Source of the DNA: Absidia repens | Taxonomy: Eukaryota; Mucoromycota; Mucoromycetes; Mucorales; Cunninghamellaceae | Assembly (NCBI GenBank): GCA_002105175.1 | Contig: MCGE01000032.1 | Span: 310,001 to 374,000 of the forward strand | Reading direction: 5' to 3' | Length of the DNA stretch: 64,000 nt | Part shown: piece by piece, positions 44,141 to 55,249 of the stretch | Layout: each line of letters begins with the position of its first letter | Position numbering within the stretch: position 1 is the first letter of the stretch | Made by a program: the position numbers and the translations under genes | The notes under the pieces: generated by a model | Told to the model about the DNA's origin: nothing | The model's input: only the letters and a program-made list of their open reading frames with translations | Database searches by the model: none

Positions 44141-44760
44141 CCCGCCCACGTGAATATTTATTTTCGGTTCGTGTTAATTTTTTTTTCTTTCTTTCTTCCT
44201 TCCTTTCATTCTTCACAATTGCGACTCCTATAAGTGTATGATGGACTTAGAATAGTGTCAGGACCAGTTTAGAGGGTTTCCAGCTTAGGGATTACAAGAT
44301 GCATGGGGAATCCCTTTCATTTTGGATCTAAGATGTAGAACCAACATTAGTTGGCTCTTTGGAGCCTTCATTAGCTTAGTTTAGCGTTAGTGTGTCATAG
44401 TTTTGTATCTATACATGAATAAAGTACGCCTCTTTTTAAGTGCTTCAATGAAAAACGTCCCAATAATTTCTCTCATCTTGACCAGTAGATACTTTTTTTT
44501 TTTTGCTACATTTCTTCCCCGTAATGGTTAAGAGTTGATTTTTGTTTACGCTTCAACAAAAGGCGGGCGCTTTCGTCTTTCTCATTTTGTACAGTGTAGT
44601 AGATCCCTATAGATTAGCTATGACCATTCTTCAGATCTCCTACTCATCTCCCCCTCATGCTTCCTCTATTAGAACAATTGTTATAATGAACCCCTCCCCT
44701 CTCAGTATCTACCAATATGCTTTAATAAAATATATCCCTTTTATTAACCATATTCCAACC
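44141..44760 (+). repeat. Dispersed repeat family R1, copy 5 (long)
   Basis: Starts with CCCGCCCACGTG (44141-44152), then the core (44248-44437) with GGGATTACAAGATGCATGGG, TTTCATTTTGGATCTAAG, TTGGCTCTTTGGAGCC and GAATAAAGTACGCCTC. It continues with the downstream segment shared with 19982-20350, ending near a second TAATAAAATAT at 44722-44732. Confidence 0.75.
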
Positions 44761-45403
44761 CATTTGATAGTAAGAAGCATGCCATGATTGGGGCACTTTT
44801 ATATGAGTATCTTGATTTTTCAGTCAGCACGCAGTGACTATCCTAGGTCATTTGAATATTCTAAGTGGGTGTGTACTCCTAGTAGACCTTTTAAATTGAT
44901 GAGCCCAGACCGTGTCATGGGTGCATCTGCCGTTATACAATACTGTACTGTAGATCATTCCTTTTCCCCTGCTTTCTGGTTAGTCCAGTGTCATTATCAT
45001 CATAATAAAGCTCATTCTGCTCTATGCACCGGACTGTTTATAAAGCAGATTAGACCAGTGGGTATGAAAGGTGGGGCACTCTCTTCCTGTTCTACCATTT
45101 CATTTATCAATCACCACTAGTCGTATTATCAGCATCGCCTTCTGAGCTTTTCTGAGAAAAAAATGTCGGCTAAATATTTATAGGACAACACACATACACA
45201 CACACCCAAAAAAAAAAAAGATTCAGTCGAAAGCGTCACGACGCCGTTTTTTTATTATTATTCAAAAGTGAAATAAAAAAAAATATGAGGTGAGAAAGAG
45301 ATAGATAGCTACTGTATGTTGTGTGTAGGTGAAATCAATCAATCAATAAATAGATAAAGGGGGGAAAAAGGGGGGTTGGGGGATGCATAAATAAAAAAAA
45401 AAT
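44761..45403. other. Intergenic, no supported feature
   Basis: A plus open frame (44788-45120) is not supported by any motif. AATAAATAG near 45345 and A/T runs precede the 3' end of the next gene. Confidence 0.45.
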
Positions 45404-45660
45404 CTAAGTCATGATAGCCGCCGGATGATATTGCAACGTTTGCTGTTGTTGTCTCCATTCTCGCTGCTTCAACATCATTGACCCATAGTTATCATAGTAT
45501 CGCCGTAATTCCGCCACGGTCAAGGCATCCCAGCATTGTTGTTCGTCCAAGTCAAAGAGAAACAGCGGATGAATCAAGCCTTGGTAACCGGCCCATCGGT
45601 CCTCGTCAAATGCTTCCAATCGAGGACGACTTGGTCTCGGCTCTATAGGTTCCTGCTCCA

Positions 45661-45692
<32 letters not shown>

Positions 45693-46414
45693 AATAGTGG
45701 TGATGATGGTGATAATGGTGATGATGGCAGTGATGATGACGGTGAAGAAGATAAAGAGGGTTGCTGTTCCAATGTATAACCATAGCCTTGCCACAAGATC
45801 AATATATCCTCTTTGTCGCTGCTGTCCTTGTTGTTGGCTTCCTCTGTTGACTTGCGAGTCAAGGGCTCAATGATGATGGTATTATCGTATTCTAGTATCC
45901 TTTTGGGTTGTTTCTTGACGGCTTTGGTGACAGGTGGTAGTGATGGTGACGATGGCGGTGAATCACTGACAATAGGCGCTGGGGTCTTCTTTTCCATCAA
46001 CATCATAGGATCGGCGACATTGGGAGTGACAAGGACAGGCACCAAATGGCTTTTTTCATCTTGTTGTGTGGAAGAGTTGCCAGGATTGGCATACATGATG
46101 ACGGACAGTGAGCGTCGGATGGTTTTTTTAATATGCTGAGTATGTGATTTTTTCGGTAGTTCATCTTGAAAAGATTGTCGGGGTGCCTGAGAAGCCTCTG
46201 AAGGTGTGAGTGGGGGAGATGAAGGCTTGATATATAAACTTTGGGTTTTTTCAGGTCTTCTTTTATTTTTGTGACCAAGTACAGCAGCAGCGGCAGAAGA
46301 AGAAGGAGGAGGAGTAGTCGTAGTAGTATCAGCAGGTGTACTGACCTTGGTTGTTTGAAAAGACCTTGTCAAGTTGGCCAAAGAAAACCGTTTAGTGGGT
46401 TTGTTTGTCGCCAT
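45404..46414 (-). CDS. Low-complexity protein of unknown function
   Basis: One exon, 336 residues starting MATNKPTKRFSLANLTRSF. The N-terminal two thirds are Ser/Pro/Thr-rich with basic patches (HKNKRRPEKTQSLYIKPSS; HIKKTIRRSLSVIM). A long Ser run is encoded by a GAT-type trinucleotide repeat on the plus strand. The C-terminal ~75 residues are ordered-looking and rich in aromatic and acidic residues (RWAGYQGLIHPLFLFDLDE, then CWDALTVAELRRYYDNYGSM). I recognise no domain. The short N-terminal basic RFSLANLTRSF could be a phosphorylation or interaction motif. Length, codon use and a bounded C-terminal domain favour a real gene. Confidence 0.7.
45659..45745. repeat. GAT trinucleotide microsatellite in coding sequence
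   Basis: GAT/GGT/AAT repeats, read on the minus strand as the poly-Ser tract of the 45404-46414 protein. Length is a multiple of three, so the frame is kept. Confidence 0.85.
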
Positions 46415-48752
46415 GAAAAAAGAAAGTTGAATAACAAGGAGAAAAAAAAAAGAAAAAAGTAAAATACACTGGCAAGTGCTAAGAATAACAATAATGTTTG
46501 CATGCGGGGAGGAAAACAAATGTCACACATCAAGACCTCCTTGTCGATTTGTCGTACAAGTGGTAATGAAAAAACCGCGTGCTTCTCCTCTTTTTACAGC
46601 AAGTTTGGCAAATCACTCGTACACTCCGCTCAACTTCATTTCGTCCTCCTCCTTTCCTGTTATATTATTACTGTACCATTCATTGTTCAGATACAGTATT
46701 TTATTAATTACTGGGTTTCTCAGGTATTTTCCATTCTTTTTGCTCGTATCTTTTTTTTTTTTTTTGGGTACGAAAGACCAGTCCATTGCTTGATTAGAAT
46801 TTTGGCCAATCAAATTCGCTTGTTTTTGTTATATTCACCTTGTAATGCAATCATGTTAGTATTTCTTATCAAAAGATATTTTGCTCTATCAAGGACGCTA
46901 TTGTTTTATCACAGATATTTTTGTGTTTATCACATACCTTTTTTTTTTTTTTTGGTCATACCATGCAGCATACTATATGAAAAAAGAGGGTTATTGCTTG
47001 GATGGAACTTTTGGATAGTTTATTGAATCATATGAATGATTTTAAGACTGGTCTTGTCATTAATGATGATACTGGCTGATCATCACGCAAATTGCAACAA
47101 AACCGGCTTTCTATCGTACCTCCCAATGAATATACTCCTTTTGCTGAATATGTTAACTTCATATTCCAAGTATTTAAACGCTCCAACACAATTGCTATTA
47201 TTTATATGGTATGAAAATAACAGAATACGTTACTTCTGTTCAAGCACTCATGCTTGTTTTTTTTTGTATAGGTGTGAAGAAGGGCTGTCTAACCAGGACC
47301 TGGGAAGACCAGTTCTATCTGAATTGTTGATGAAATCAAAGATAATATTACAATCAAATGGAACGTTATTAGTGAATTGCGTGCTGACATTATTATGGTC
47401 ACAACAAACGACATTTAGTACATGATGTCAAAAAAAAAAAGTCTTAGGAATTACGCTTGAAGAAGGTAAATGACAACAATCGGGACGAATTCCGACGGAT
47501 GTCCAAGAAACTACCAAAAAAAAAAAAAAGGTCCATCCATCTGGTTTCCTTCCCATTACAATAACTAAGCCCGCCATTTTCTTTCAATTTGGATTAGCTT
47601 CTTTCTTCTAGTTAGTTGTCAACTGAAACAGTCCCGCTGGAGGTTGTCTTTATGATATACAATATCTTTACCCCTTGATTTTTATTATTCACAAAACTCC
47701 GACATTCTTCATCTCGGTTGCTATCACCCGAAGTAACCTATCTCCACCTTAGCACAGATATTATTGTCTCACACACCACAGAAATACCACTCACTTTCGA
47801 TCAAATAAAACCGATATCCAAATTTTCACTGTACTCCGTACTGTCTTTAGTATACCCTTCTTCACCATATAACTATTATCTCCACAACTTCATCTAGATG
47901 ATTATTTACTCCCTATTTTGCTGACACTTTAAAGAAAACACCAATATATTTTTATGTGAACGTCAATAAAAATTTGATTTCTACTTTTTGATATGATTGA
48001 CGTTGTTGTTGTTGTTTTTACTTCAATGGTATCACATTTGCCTCCAAAAATACATAGTTGGATGCCTTACTTCATCAACTGCCTCTAGCTCGAGAATGGA
48101 TTTTTCAAGTCAACAGGTATTTCCGTCCCTCTTCTCAAAGTGTGAAATGGCAGGACGACTCTAGTTCTATCCTAGCAAAGTCTACAATTCAGCAAAAAAG
48201 AAAAAGGAAAGACAGTAGTGTTGTTTCTGCTTGCCATTCCCGCAAAAGTCAATATCACATACCCAACTTTATCACATTTCAAAAACAAAAAAAAAAGAAC
48301 TATGGTTTGGCATTTTATTGGATAACTGAAAGGGAGGAGTCGATGACCCTTTGCGAAAAATAAAATTCATGTTTATATTAAAAAGTGACGGTAAGACAAC
48401 ATATGCATATATATAAAAAAAGAGATTTTATTGATTGATACAATGTGACTATAAGCTGCTAACTAAACTACAAGTAGTGCTGTTTGAATGCCACCATGCG
48501 ACGGTAGAACTTGTTCGGACAGTCAGAAGAGTAACACAGTCAAAGGACAGCCAGCGAGTCAAAGTCAAAAGGATAGTCAAAATACAGCCAATGAACAGCC
48601 ATGGGCTAAAGAAGTCCATCAAACCAAAGGAAGCCATATCAAACGGTCGGGAAAAAAAAAGAGAGGAAGAAGAAGAAGAAAAGGGGCGAACTGCAAATGT
48701 AAAGTAGAAGGTCAAACAATAGCAGGTTCTGCAAGCGTAAGGCCAAGACACA
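46415..48752. other. Gene-poor A/T-rich region
   Basis: Several short plus open frames (46502-47026, 47036-47425, 48058-48363, 48488-48919) lack motifs, good initiation context or splice partners. The last runs into the minisatellite. No feature is supported. Confidence 0.5.
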
Positions 48753-49062
48753 CCACTTCTAAAGCCAAAAGCCCAAGGGGGAAAAAGGACCACCACCACT
48801 TTTCAAGCCAAAAGCCCAAGGGAATTGAAGGACCAACTTCTCCACTTCTAAAGCCACAAAAGCCCAAGGGGGAAAAAGGCCCACCACCACTTTTAAAGCC
48901 AAAAGCCCAAGGGAATTGAAGGACCAACTCCACCACTTCTAAAGCCACAAAAGCCCAAGGGGGAAAAAGGCCCACCACCACTTTTAAAGCCAAAAGCCCA
49001 AGGGAATTGAAGGACCAGCTCCGCCACTTCTAAAGCCAAAAAGCCCAAGGGAAACCAGAGCT
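48753..49062. repeat. Minisatellite with 89-91-bp period
   Basis: About 3.4 tandem copies, starting at 48753, 48842, 48933 and 49024. Each unit has two related halves of about 45 bp: CCACTTCTAAAGCCA..AAAGCCCAAGGGGGA and CCACTTTTAAAGCCAAAAGC followed by CCAAGGGAATTGAAGG, so it arose from a shorter duplicated unit. Open frames cross it on both strands but end at different points in each copy. Confidence 0.85.
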
Positions 49063-49099
49063 CAGAACCCATTGTGCCATCTAGTTCATACTTTACAAA

Positions 49100-49390
49100 A
49101 AAGATAAGGCGTGAAGTAGTTCCAAAGAGCGACAGCGAGGAAACCCACAATGTTTACATACATCCACTAACGAAAAGAAAAACAAGAGAAAAAAAAAAGC
49201 TGTTAAGGGCAACTATACAAGATGAGTTAAGTAATAATAAAAAGCAACAGTATCAAGTTGGGGTTTATCAAACGAAACAACATATCAAGTATAGAAGAAA
49301 AGGCGAAGTAGGGACAAAGAGTAACAGCAAAAAAAAACCTCAATGTATACATTCATAAAAGTAAATGAAGAGCTGTTAAACACATGGTAG
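49100..49390. repeat. Degenerate direct repeat beside the minisatellite
   Basis: The segments 49110-49205 and 49300-49380 share AAAGAG..GCAG/AACAGC-type starts, a CCACAATGTTTACATACATC / CCTCAATGTATACATTCAT block and a GAGCTGTTAA / AGCTGTTAAG end. Diverged; origin unknown. Confidence 0.4.
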
Positions 49391-49924
49391 GAAGAGGTAG
49401 CAAAACGGCAAGCTCGAAGCAGCCACTATCGAACTTGGCGACTACGTGCAATTCCCAATTCCAGTAGAAACATAAGACAAAGGAAAAAAAAAAAATGCGC
49501 TGCCGTCGACAATTTAAATAAAAAAAAAAAAAATCGCGCACCGCACATCGAAGCGACGGACTTTCAACCATTCACCCCTTTTTTTTTTTCCTTGTTCTCT
49601 TACGCTTACTTGATGACAGCAGATCTTGGGAGAAAGACAAACCCGGTAAATTTATTATGGAACAAACGCCATGTTATATGCTTCTCAATGGAAGATGGAA
49701 GGAAAAGGGGAGGGGGGTTGTGTTTCGCGGAAACAAATATAACTGACCAGCTCTTCTTCTTTTTCTGAGCCAATAGATAAGGTCTCAAGGAAAGCACACT
49801 TTTTTCTTTTTCATGTTCACAAAATGAAAAGGCAGACAATGTTGCTACTGGTTTGATATTACCCATTTAGAATAGATCTCCGTCTTCTTTAGTATATATA
49901 TTTTTTTTATGGATTGAAATAAAA

Positions 49925-50070
49925 GCTCTGGCGCTCACAATTGGATAGTTTGAAACATCATAGACTTACAGTGTATTCGAGGAGTAGATTTTGTTGAAGT
50001 GTTGGCGTGTTTGACGGGATGGGGATTGAATGCTTGTGTGCTTTCTCACGTTGGTGGGTGAATCATTGGG
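49925..50070 (+). repeat. Dispersed repeat family R2, degraded copy
   Basis: AAGCTCTGGCGCTC at the left end, GACGGGATGGGGATTGAATG in the middle and CTCACGTTGGTGGG at the right match the order of R2 blocks at 24832-25005, with many substitutions. Confidence 0.45.
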
Positions 50071-50683
50071 TCTTTTTTGCATTTGTGGATGTGATCTGAC
50101 CCCATATAATTTCCTATTTTAGTCTGTTACTTTTTTTTGGAATTACTGAGAGGGGGTTTTGAGATCGGACGGCCATTTAAGTTGCTCAGCAGATACTGAG
50201 CGTACAGTATATGAAGAGTAACAGGGGAAGTCGTTTTGGTTGTTTTTGATGCTACTTTGATCGCTCATAGTGATCTATAGCAGAGATAAAAATATGCTGG
50301 GTTGGGCTTGAAAACAGTGCCCAGTATTGGCAACCACCTTCTTGCCACAACTAGTTCTTTTTCATAGGCAGACATTTCAGCGGAAACTCTTCTACGATTC
50401 CCTTTTACAGCTACATACAATATCATTAGCATCTCCCTTCTAGTACTTTTTTTATAGTTTTATAGCATCTCCTTATTGCATTAATGCAAGATCAGCCTCA
50501 TTTCCTTCTAAATCGTATTAGTTATTACTGTATACCCTCCTTTTTTTTTTTTTTTTTTGCCAAGACTATAATCAATGAATAAATTAACATAGACAATGTA
50601 TCTTCAATTTTATTAAATTTGGTATGAATATGAAGGCTGTATATTTTTATTTTGTTGTCTAGTGAATTAAAAACGAACCATGA

Positions 50684-51933
50684 TTATCGTTTGATATCAT
50701 CTTGATGATGAAGATGAGGCACACTCAACTTGTTATCCTGTTCCTCGAATGTCATTTCCTCTGTTTGAACATCAGCAGTGACATGGCCAGTTCTCATCAT
50801 ACGTGTGGTACCTCCTGGCTGATCCCTGTTTTTAGCTTTAGTATTATTCGTGACCCAATGAACCGTCATGACATTAACCTATTTGATATATATAATTCAG
50901 AATTGATTTCAACACACATCCTCCTGAAAAGGAGCTCCCACAAAAAAAAAAAAAAAAAAAAAGACTTACGGTGACATCGACAGTACACATGGTTAAGCAT
51001 ATCAACCCGCGTTCGTGCCCATGAGTAATGACCACTGTCAACACATTAACAAAGGAAACAAGTAAACACACCACCGAAGCTACCAAGGTACGTCGTGCTA
51101 AGCGATAAAGTCTTGATTTTTTCCAGTCCATACGAGAATTGGTCATCCCCACATTCAGTAAGGGTCGCACGAATAAAAAGGTCAGGTACAAATTCAGGGC
51201 CTATGATGATCGGTGATTTAAAAAAATAAGGACTTTGACCCTGAATATTCAAATCAAAGAAACACTTACAAAATCATAAATCTAACAAAAAAAAAAAAGC
51301 AGTAATGGATAAGTTATAAATATATATATATATAAAAGAAAGAATTCTTTTGAATTTTACCATCAAGCAAATACTAGCTTGGTGTTGTAATCCAATAATA
51401 CACTCTCCATCATCGGTCAAGTAAATATTTTTAAACGTAAGCATCAAGCCGAGAATGACTGCATAAGGACAAAGCAAGGCAAAATGGAATCGATACATTT
51501 TACTTTCCAGTCGTTTTAATTTTGTATTGGTCACCAAATGCACACGTTCCATCAACCATGCGTACCCAATGACTTTACTGCCTGCGTAAAACAAATCACA
51601 TGACATCATGCCCAAGGTACATGAAACGATATTATCTATAAAGAAAAAACATCATGGGCATAAGGGCTTTGTCGTTCGTCATCGTCGTCTTTTTATTTTT
51701 TTCATCACTTTACTGTTGTTGGTGGAGACAAGAATGGTCGAGGTGAAACAAAAAGCCCATGAGAATCCATACAGTAAAAGCACAAGTACACGACCGTAGC
51801 TAATATTTTTGATCGTTTCGCCATAGGTTTTGTCACCAAAAGCGGTAGCCAAGGCAGTGACGCATACGCACGAAACAAATTCTGATATGACTTCGAGATG
51901 ATCTGGGCTCACTAGCTTTGATGAATGATCCAT
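50684..51933 (-). CDS. Multi-pass membrane protein, unknown family (possibly 7-TM)
   Basis: Five exons (51933-51714, 51635-51361, 51281-51270, 51200-50970, 50878-50684) encode 310 residues. About six or seven hydrophobic helices are visible: CVCVTALATAF, VLVLLLYGFSWAFCFTSTIL, MMSCDLFYAGSKVIGYAWL, FALLCPYAVILGLMLTF, ICLMIYDFALNLYLTFLFV, TLVASVVCLLVSFVNVLTVV and LICLTMCTVDVTVNVMTVHW. The last ~55 residues form a hydrophilic, probably cytoplasmic tail. Exon 3 is a 12-nt micro-exon (IYDF) in the middle of a helix. The topology recalls fungal orphan receptor-like proteins, but no GPCR signature is clear, so no function is assigned. Confidence 0.75.
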
Positions 51934-53689
51934 GGCTGTGAAATATTGTAGATAAATTATTATATTGTTGAAATAAAAAAAAAAAAAAATAAAGTGAAGG
52001 GATTAGAATTTATATGTGTTTTTTGAAAATTAAGGAGAGACACCTAATTGGGCAACCCTTTATGGACCATTGGTACAACATAGAGAGGGAAATCGAAAAA
52101 ATCTCGGGCTCCAATGTGATTGCCATCCATCCTTAAACTCTATTGTTTTAAGAAGGAAAAAAAAAAAAAAAAGAAGCTACTGCTACTGCCAAGTATCCAT
52201 ATTCTACATAATGATTTCATTATTCCCTCCTTTTTTTTTTTCTGAATATCGTTTTCAAACCCCGGCCCATGCTACATAAAGAGAATGGGGTTTCGACCCT
52301 ATTCCCTCCTTTTTTTTTATGGGGAGAATCGGTCTTAGTATAAACGGATATTCTATATTATAACTAGTTTTAGAAGTTTAAAATGAAAAAAAAAAATAAA
52401 AAAATAGGAGAGACGGAGCGTCCCTATAAACACCCAGGAGGATAAGTCATAAAAGTGCACGACCCCTCTTCCTCAACTGACCCCAAGCCGATCTCCACAC
52501 ACAACCCCTGATACCATCGAGATAGGTTCATCTAACCTGTTCGACATAGACATACACAGCCACCTCCATTATTTTATTTATACAAGGAGATAAGATGTCA
52601 TCACCATAAAAAACAGAGAACCCCGTTCAGCATGCGTACATACAGCCACACCATCTCCATCATTTGTTGCCTAAAATAGGGCTCTTCTTTATTAAAATAA
52701 GAAGAATAGAATAGATAAGATAAGATAAAAACACTGATAACAGCCTTATCTTCAAAAATAGTGTAATGGTGCCGTTTGCAAAAGAACGCAAAGTAAATCT
52801 TTATTGTTCTATATTTCAAAACATTATCACACTTACAAAAAAAAAAAAATTGATCTACAGCAAACTACTGTACAGTACTGGGCGTCAAGGAGAGGGAGGT
52901 AGAAGGTTGTTGAAGGTTGGTTTTTTGATGAAATTAGAACCTCCTCCCGTCGGTCATTTTTCAAAAGGACGATTATTCAATCTTTCTTTTGTAACCCAAG
53001 AATAGAATAGCTATGGAGATATTACAAAAAAAAAAAAAAAAAAAAAAAATACACTGCGATAGCGTGGTTTCCTATTATATTTACAGTATTCTTTTGCTGC
53101 TATGGCATCATGAATAGAGCTTGGACGGATTACTACTAGTAAAGGATCATGTTCCTGGTTGCGGTATGAGCCACTTTTTTTTTTTTTCTTACATCACATT
53201 CAAGAAGAATGATAATAATGAACTGGATCACACCATGTCTAGTCAAATGAACGTTCCGTTGGTGGCACGTTCTAGGTTGATTGATATGAATGGCAGAATG
53301 AAAATAGCGTAGTTAAGTATTCATCAAAGAAAAGCCAAAAAAGCAGTGCGCAATGGCTCTACAGCATGGCTACACACGCACAGCATGACGTAGATTCATT
53401 TATAGGTTTGATCGAACAGAAAGAATGCTATCTCGATAGCAAGTGACCTAAGACCATCAACCAACACCTAGGGGACAGAGGGGGAAGGGGGAAAGTAGTC
53501 ATAGTGAGCGAATTAGTGACCAAGTGTTTGGTGGGACACTTACAAAGCAGCAGTAATAGGGACATTGTTCACTATCCGATGAGGGTCAGAGGGTGTTTGA
53601 TAAAACGGCATATTGTATTAAAACGTATTAGTAGATACGAAATCGGAAGAGAGGGGTTTCATTGTAGCAAGGAGGGGGGGCTTCATGAA
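51934..53689. other. Gene-poor A/T-rich region
   Basis: No gene is supported. From about 53440 onward traces of minus-orientation R1 flanking modules begin. TACTGTACAGTA (52866-52877) is a perfect palindrome. Confidence 0.5.
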
Positions 53690-54066
53690 TAGGACCTATT
53701 GCAGGAGGCATGAAGGAGACTAATGTGAGATTTGAAAAATAAAGGTCAACACTAAGCAAAAAGGGCAATTGGAACATTGGAGCGAATATATTGTATAGTA
53801 CAAGATATGAGGAAGACCAAAGGGGTATCTTTTATTGAAGCAAAACAATTGTCCACAGTAGTCTCAACTTGTGACGGTTGTAAAAAAAAATATATATTAC
53901 AGAAGACATGAGGGAGACTACTGGGCCATTTTTTCATTGAAGTACGTAAAGAGATACATAATTTTATCCATATATCATAGAGAGAGAGGGTTAAACCCTT
54001 ATCTAAAATCTTGATCTAAGATAATGATCTATAACTTTGAATTATCTTTCAATTAAAAGCACCTAT
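53690..54066 (-). repeat. R1 flanking modules, minus orientation
   Basis: Repeated short modules of the kind GGAGACTAATG..A (53706, with GAGACTACTGG at 53911) and AAGGCATGAGG/GATATGAGGAAGACC resemble those downstream of R1 cores at 20100-20300 and 24290-24480, read in reverse. Strongly diverged. Confidence 0.4.
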
Positions 54067-54239
54067 TGACGATGCGCCGAGCAATGACGGTTGGGTCCCA
54101 ACGGGAAGCCCACCATAGTGCGAAATGGCGGAGGTGTATAACCCCATCCCATCAAAATCCACACAGGTAAAACAACCCAGACACCCAATAAATCGATAGA
54201 TTTTCCTCAAGTTCCAGCTGAGCGCCAGAGCGTTGATTT
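54067..54239 (-). repeat. Dispersed repeat family R2 copy
   Basis: GACGATGCGCCGAGCAATGACGGTTGGG-type start, CCACCATAGTGCGAAATGGC, CCATCCCATCAAAATCCACA, CACCCAATAAATCGATAG and the GC-rich CAGCTGAGCGCCAGAGCG end. Embedded between R1-derived segments. Confidence 0.75.
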
Positions 54240-54469
54240 CTAGATGCTGATCAACACTAGCCTAAAGATATGATTGTAAAAAGGGATCCCATATGTTGTA
54301 CAGTATAGTATAATACTGTAAAAAGCATGAGAAAGACTAGAGAGGTACCTTTATAGAAGCGTAATACCTGTCAACTATAATCTAAAAGCGCAATGGTAAA
54401 AAGGCATTCATTGTATACAGTACGAGGCAGGAAGAAACTAATGGGACATATTTTTCTTTGAAGCAAGTT

Positions 54470-54756
54470 TAAAAGTGACATTTTTTTTATTCAATATATG
54501 GACACACTAAGGCTAAACTAAGCAGCTAATGGAGGGTTCAACTGAACTAATGGTGGTTCCTAAATCCTGAATCCAAAATGAAAGAGTTTCCCCTTATGCA
54601 TGTTGTAATCCCTGTTCTGAAATCCCTTCTAAACTAGTCGTGACACTGATCCAAGTCCACCAAAACCTCAAAAAGGTTGAAGGATGCAGGAAAGAAAAGG
54701 AAAAGGGAAAACGAAAAAATAATAGAAAAAAGGAAAAATAAATTTCACTTGGGCGG
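54470..54756 (-). repeat. Dispersed repeat family R1, copy 6
   Basis: Reverse-complement R1: the TTATTCAATATATGG end, ATCCAAAATGAAAGAGTTTC core, GCATGTTGTAATCCCTG, and CACTTGGGCGG (54746-54756) at the position of the CACGTGGGCGG edge. Confidence 0.7.
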
Positions 54757-55153
54757 AATTCCAACTTTTTTCACGTATCTCATGAGCGAAAAAAAAAATG
54801 AAAGGGGGGTTATCCTTTTTTTGGATGACAAAAAAGGAAGTCGCTCTTTTTTCTGGGTGGACACAAAAAAGGAACCTCTTCTTTTTTTTCTTTCTTACAT
54901 CAATCAACACCATAACATAACACCAATGGATGGTTATCTTCTGTTACAATAACATCCGCCGGCAGCATGATTGTTCTCTTCTCTGGTTACCTTTGCAGAC
55001 AAGAAAGAACGATTCGCCCTCGTTTAGCTTTCCCCATTGATGTAGAATATTTAATTGCTTGGTAGATTTTATTTTTATTTTTTTAATACGCATTTGACGA
55101 CTTCATCTTTATAATTTCCAACTTTTTTTTTCCGTGCCAGACCTTACTTTTGG

Positions 55154-55191
<38 letters not shown>

Positions 55192-55249
55192 GCAAAAATG
55201 GAGTGATTGATTTATTGATAGGCACAACAGTTACATGACTAGACGCGAC

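Noticed and set aside
45661..45873. Poly-Met and poly-Ile open frames
   Set aside because: Other-frame readings of the GAT microsatellite within the 45404-46414 gene.
48753..49062. CRISPR-like repeats
   Set aside because: Repeats are long, contiguous and without unique spacers, in a eukaryotic genome.
48488..49150. Opposing open frames over the minisatellite
   Set aside because: Repeat-driven absence of stops; units are 89-91 bp, so the frame changes between copies.
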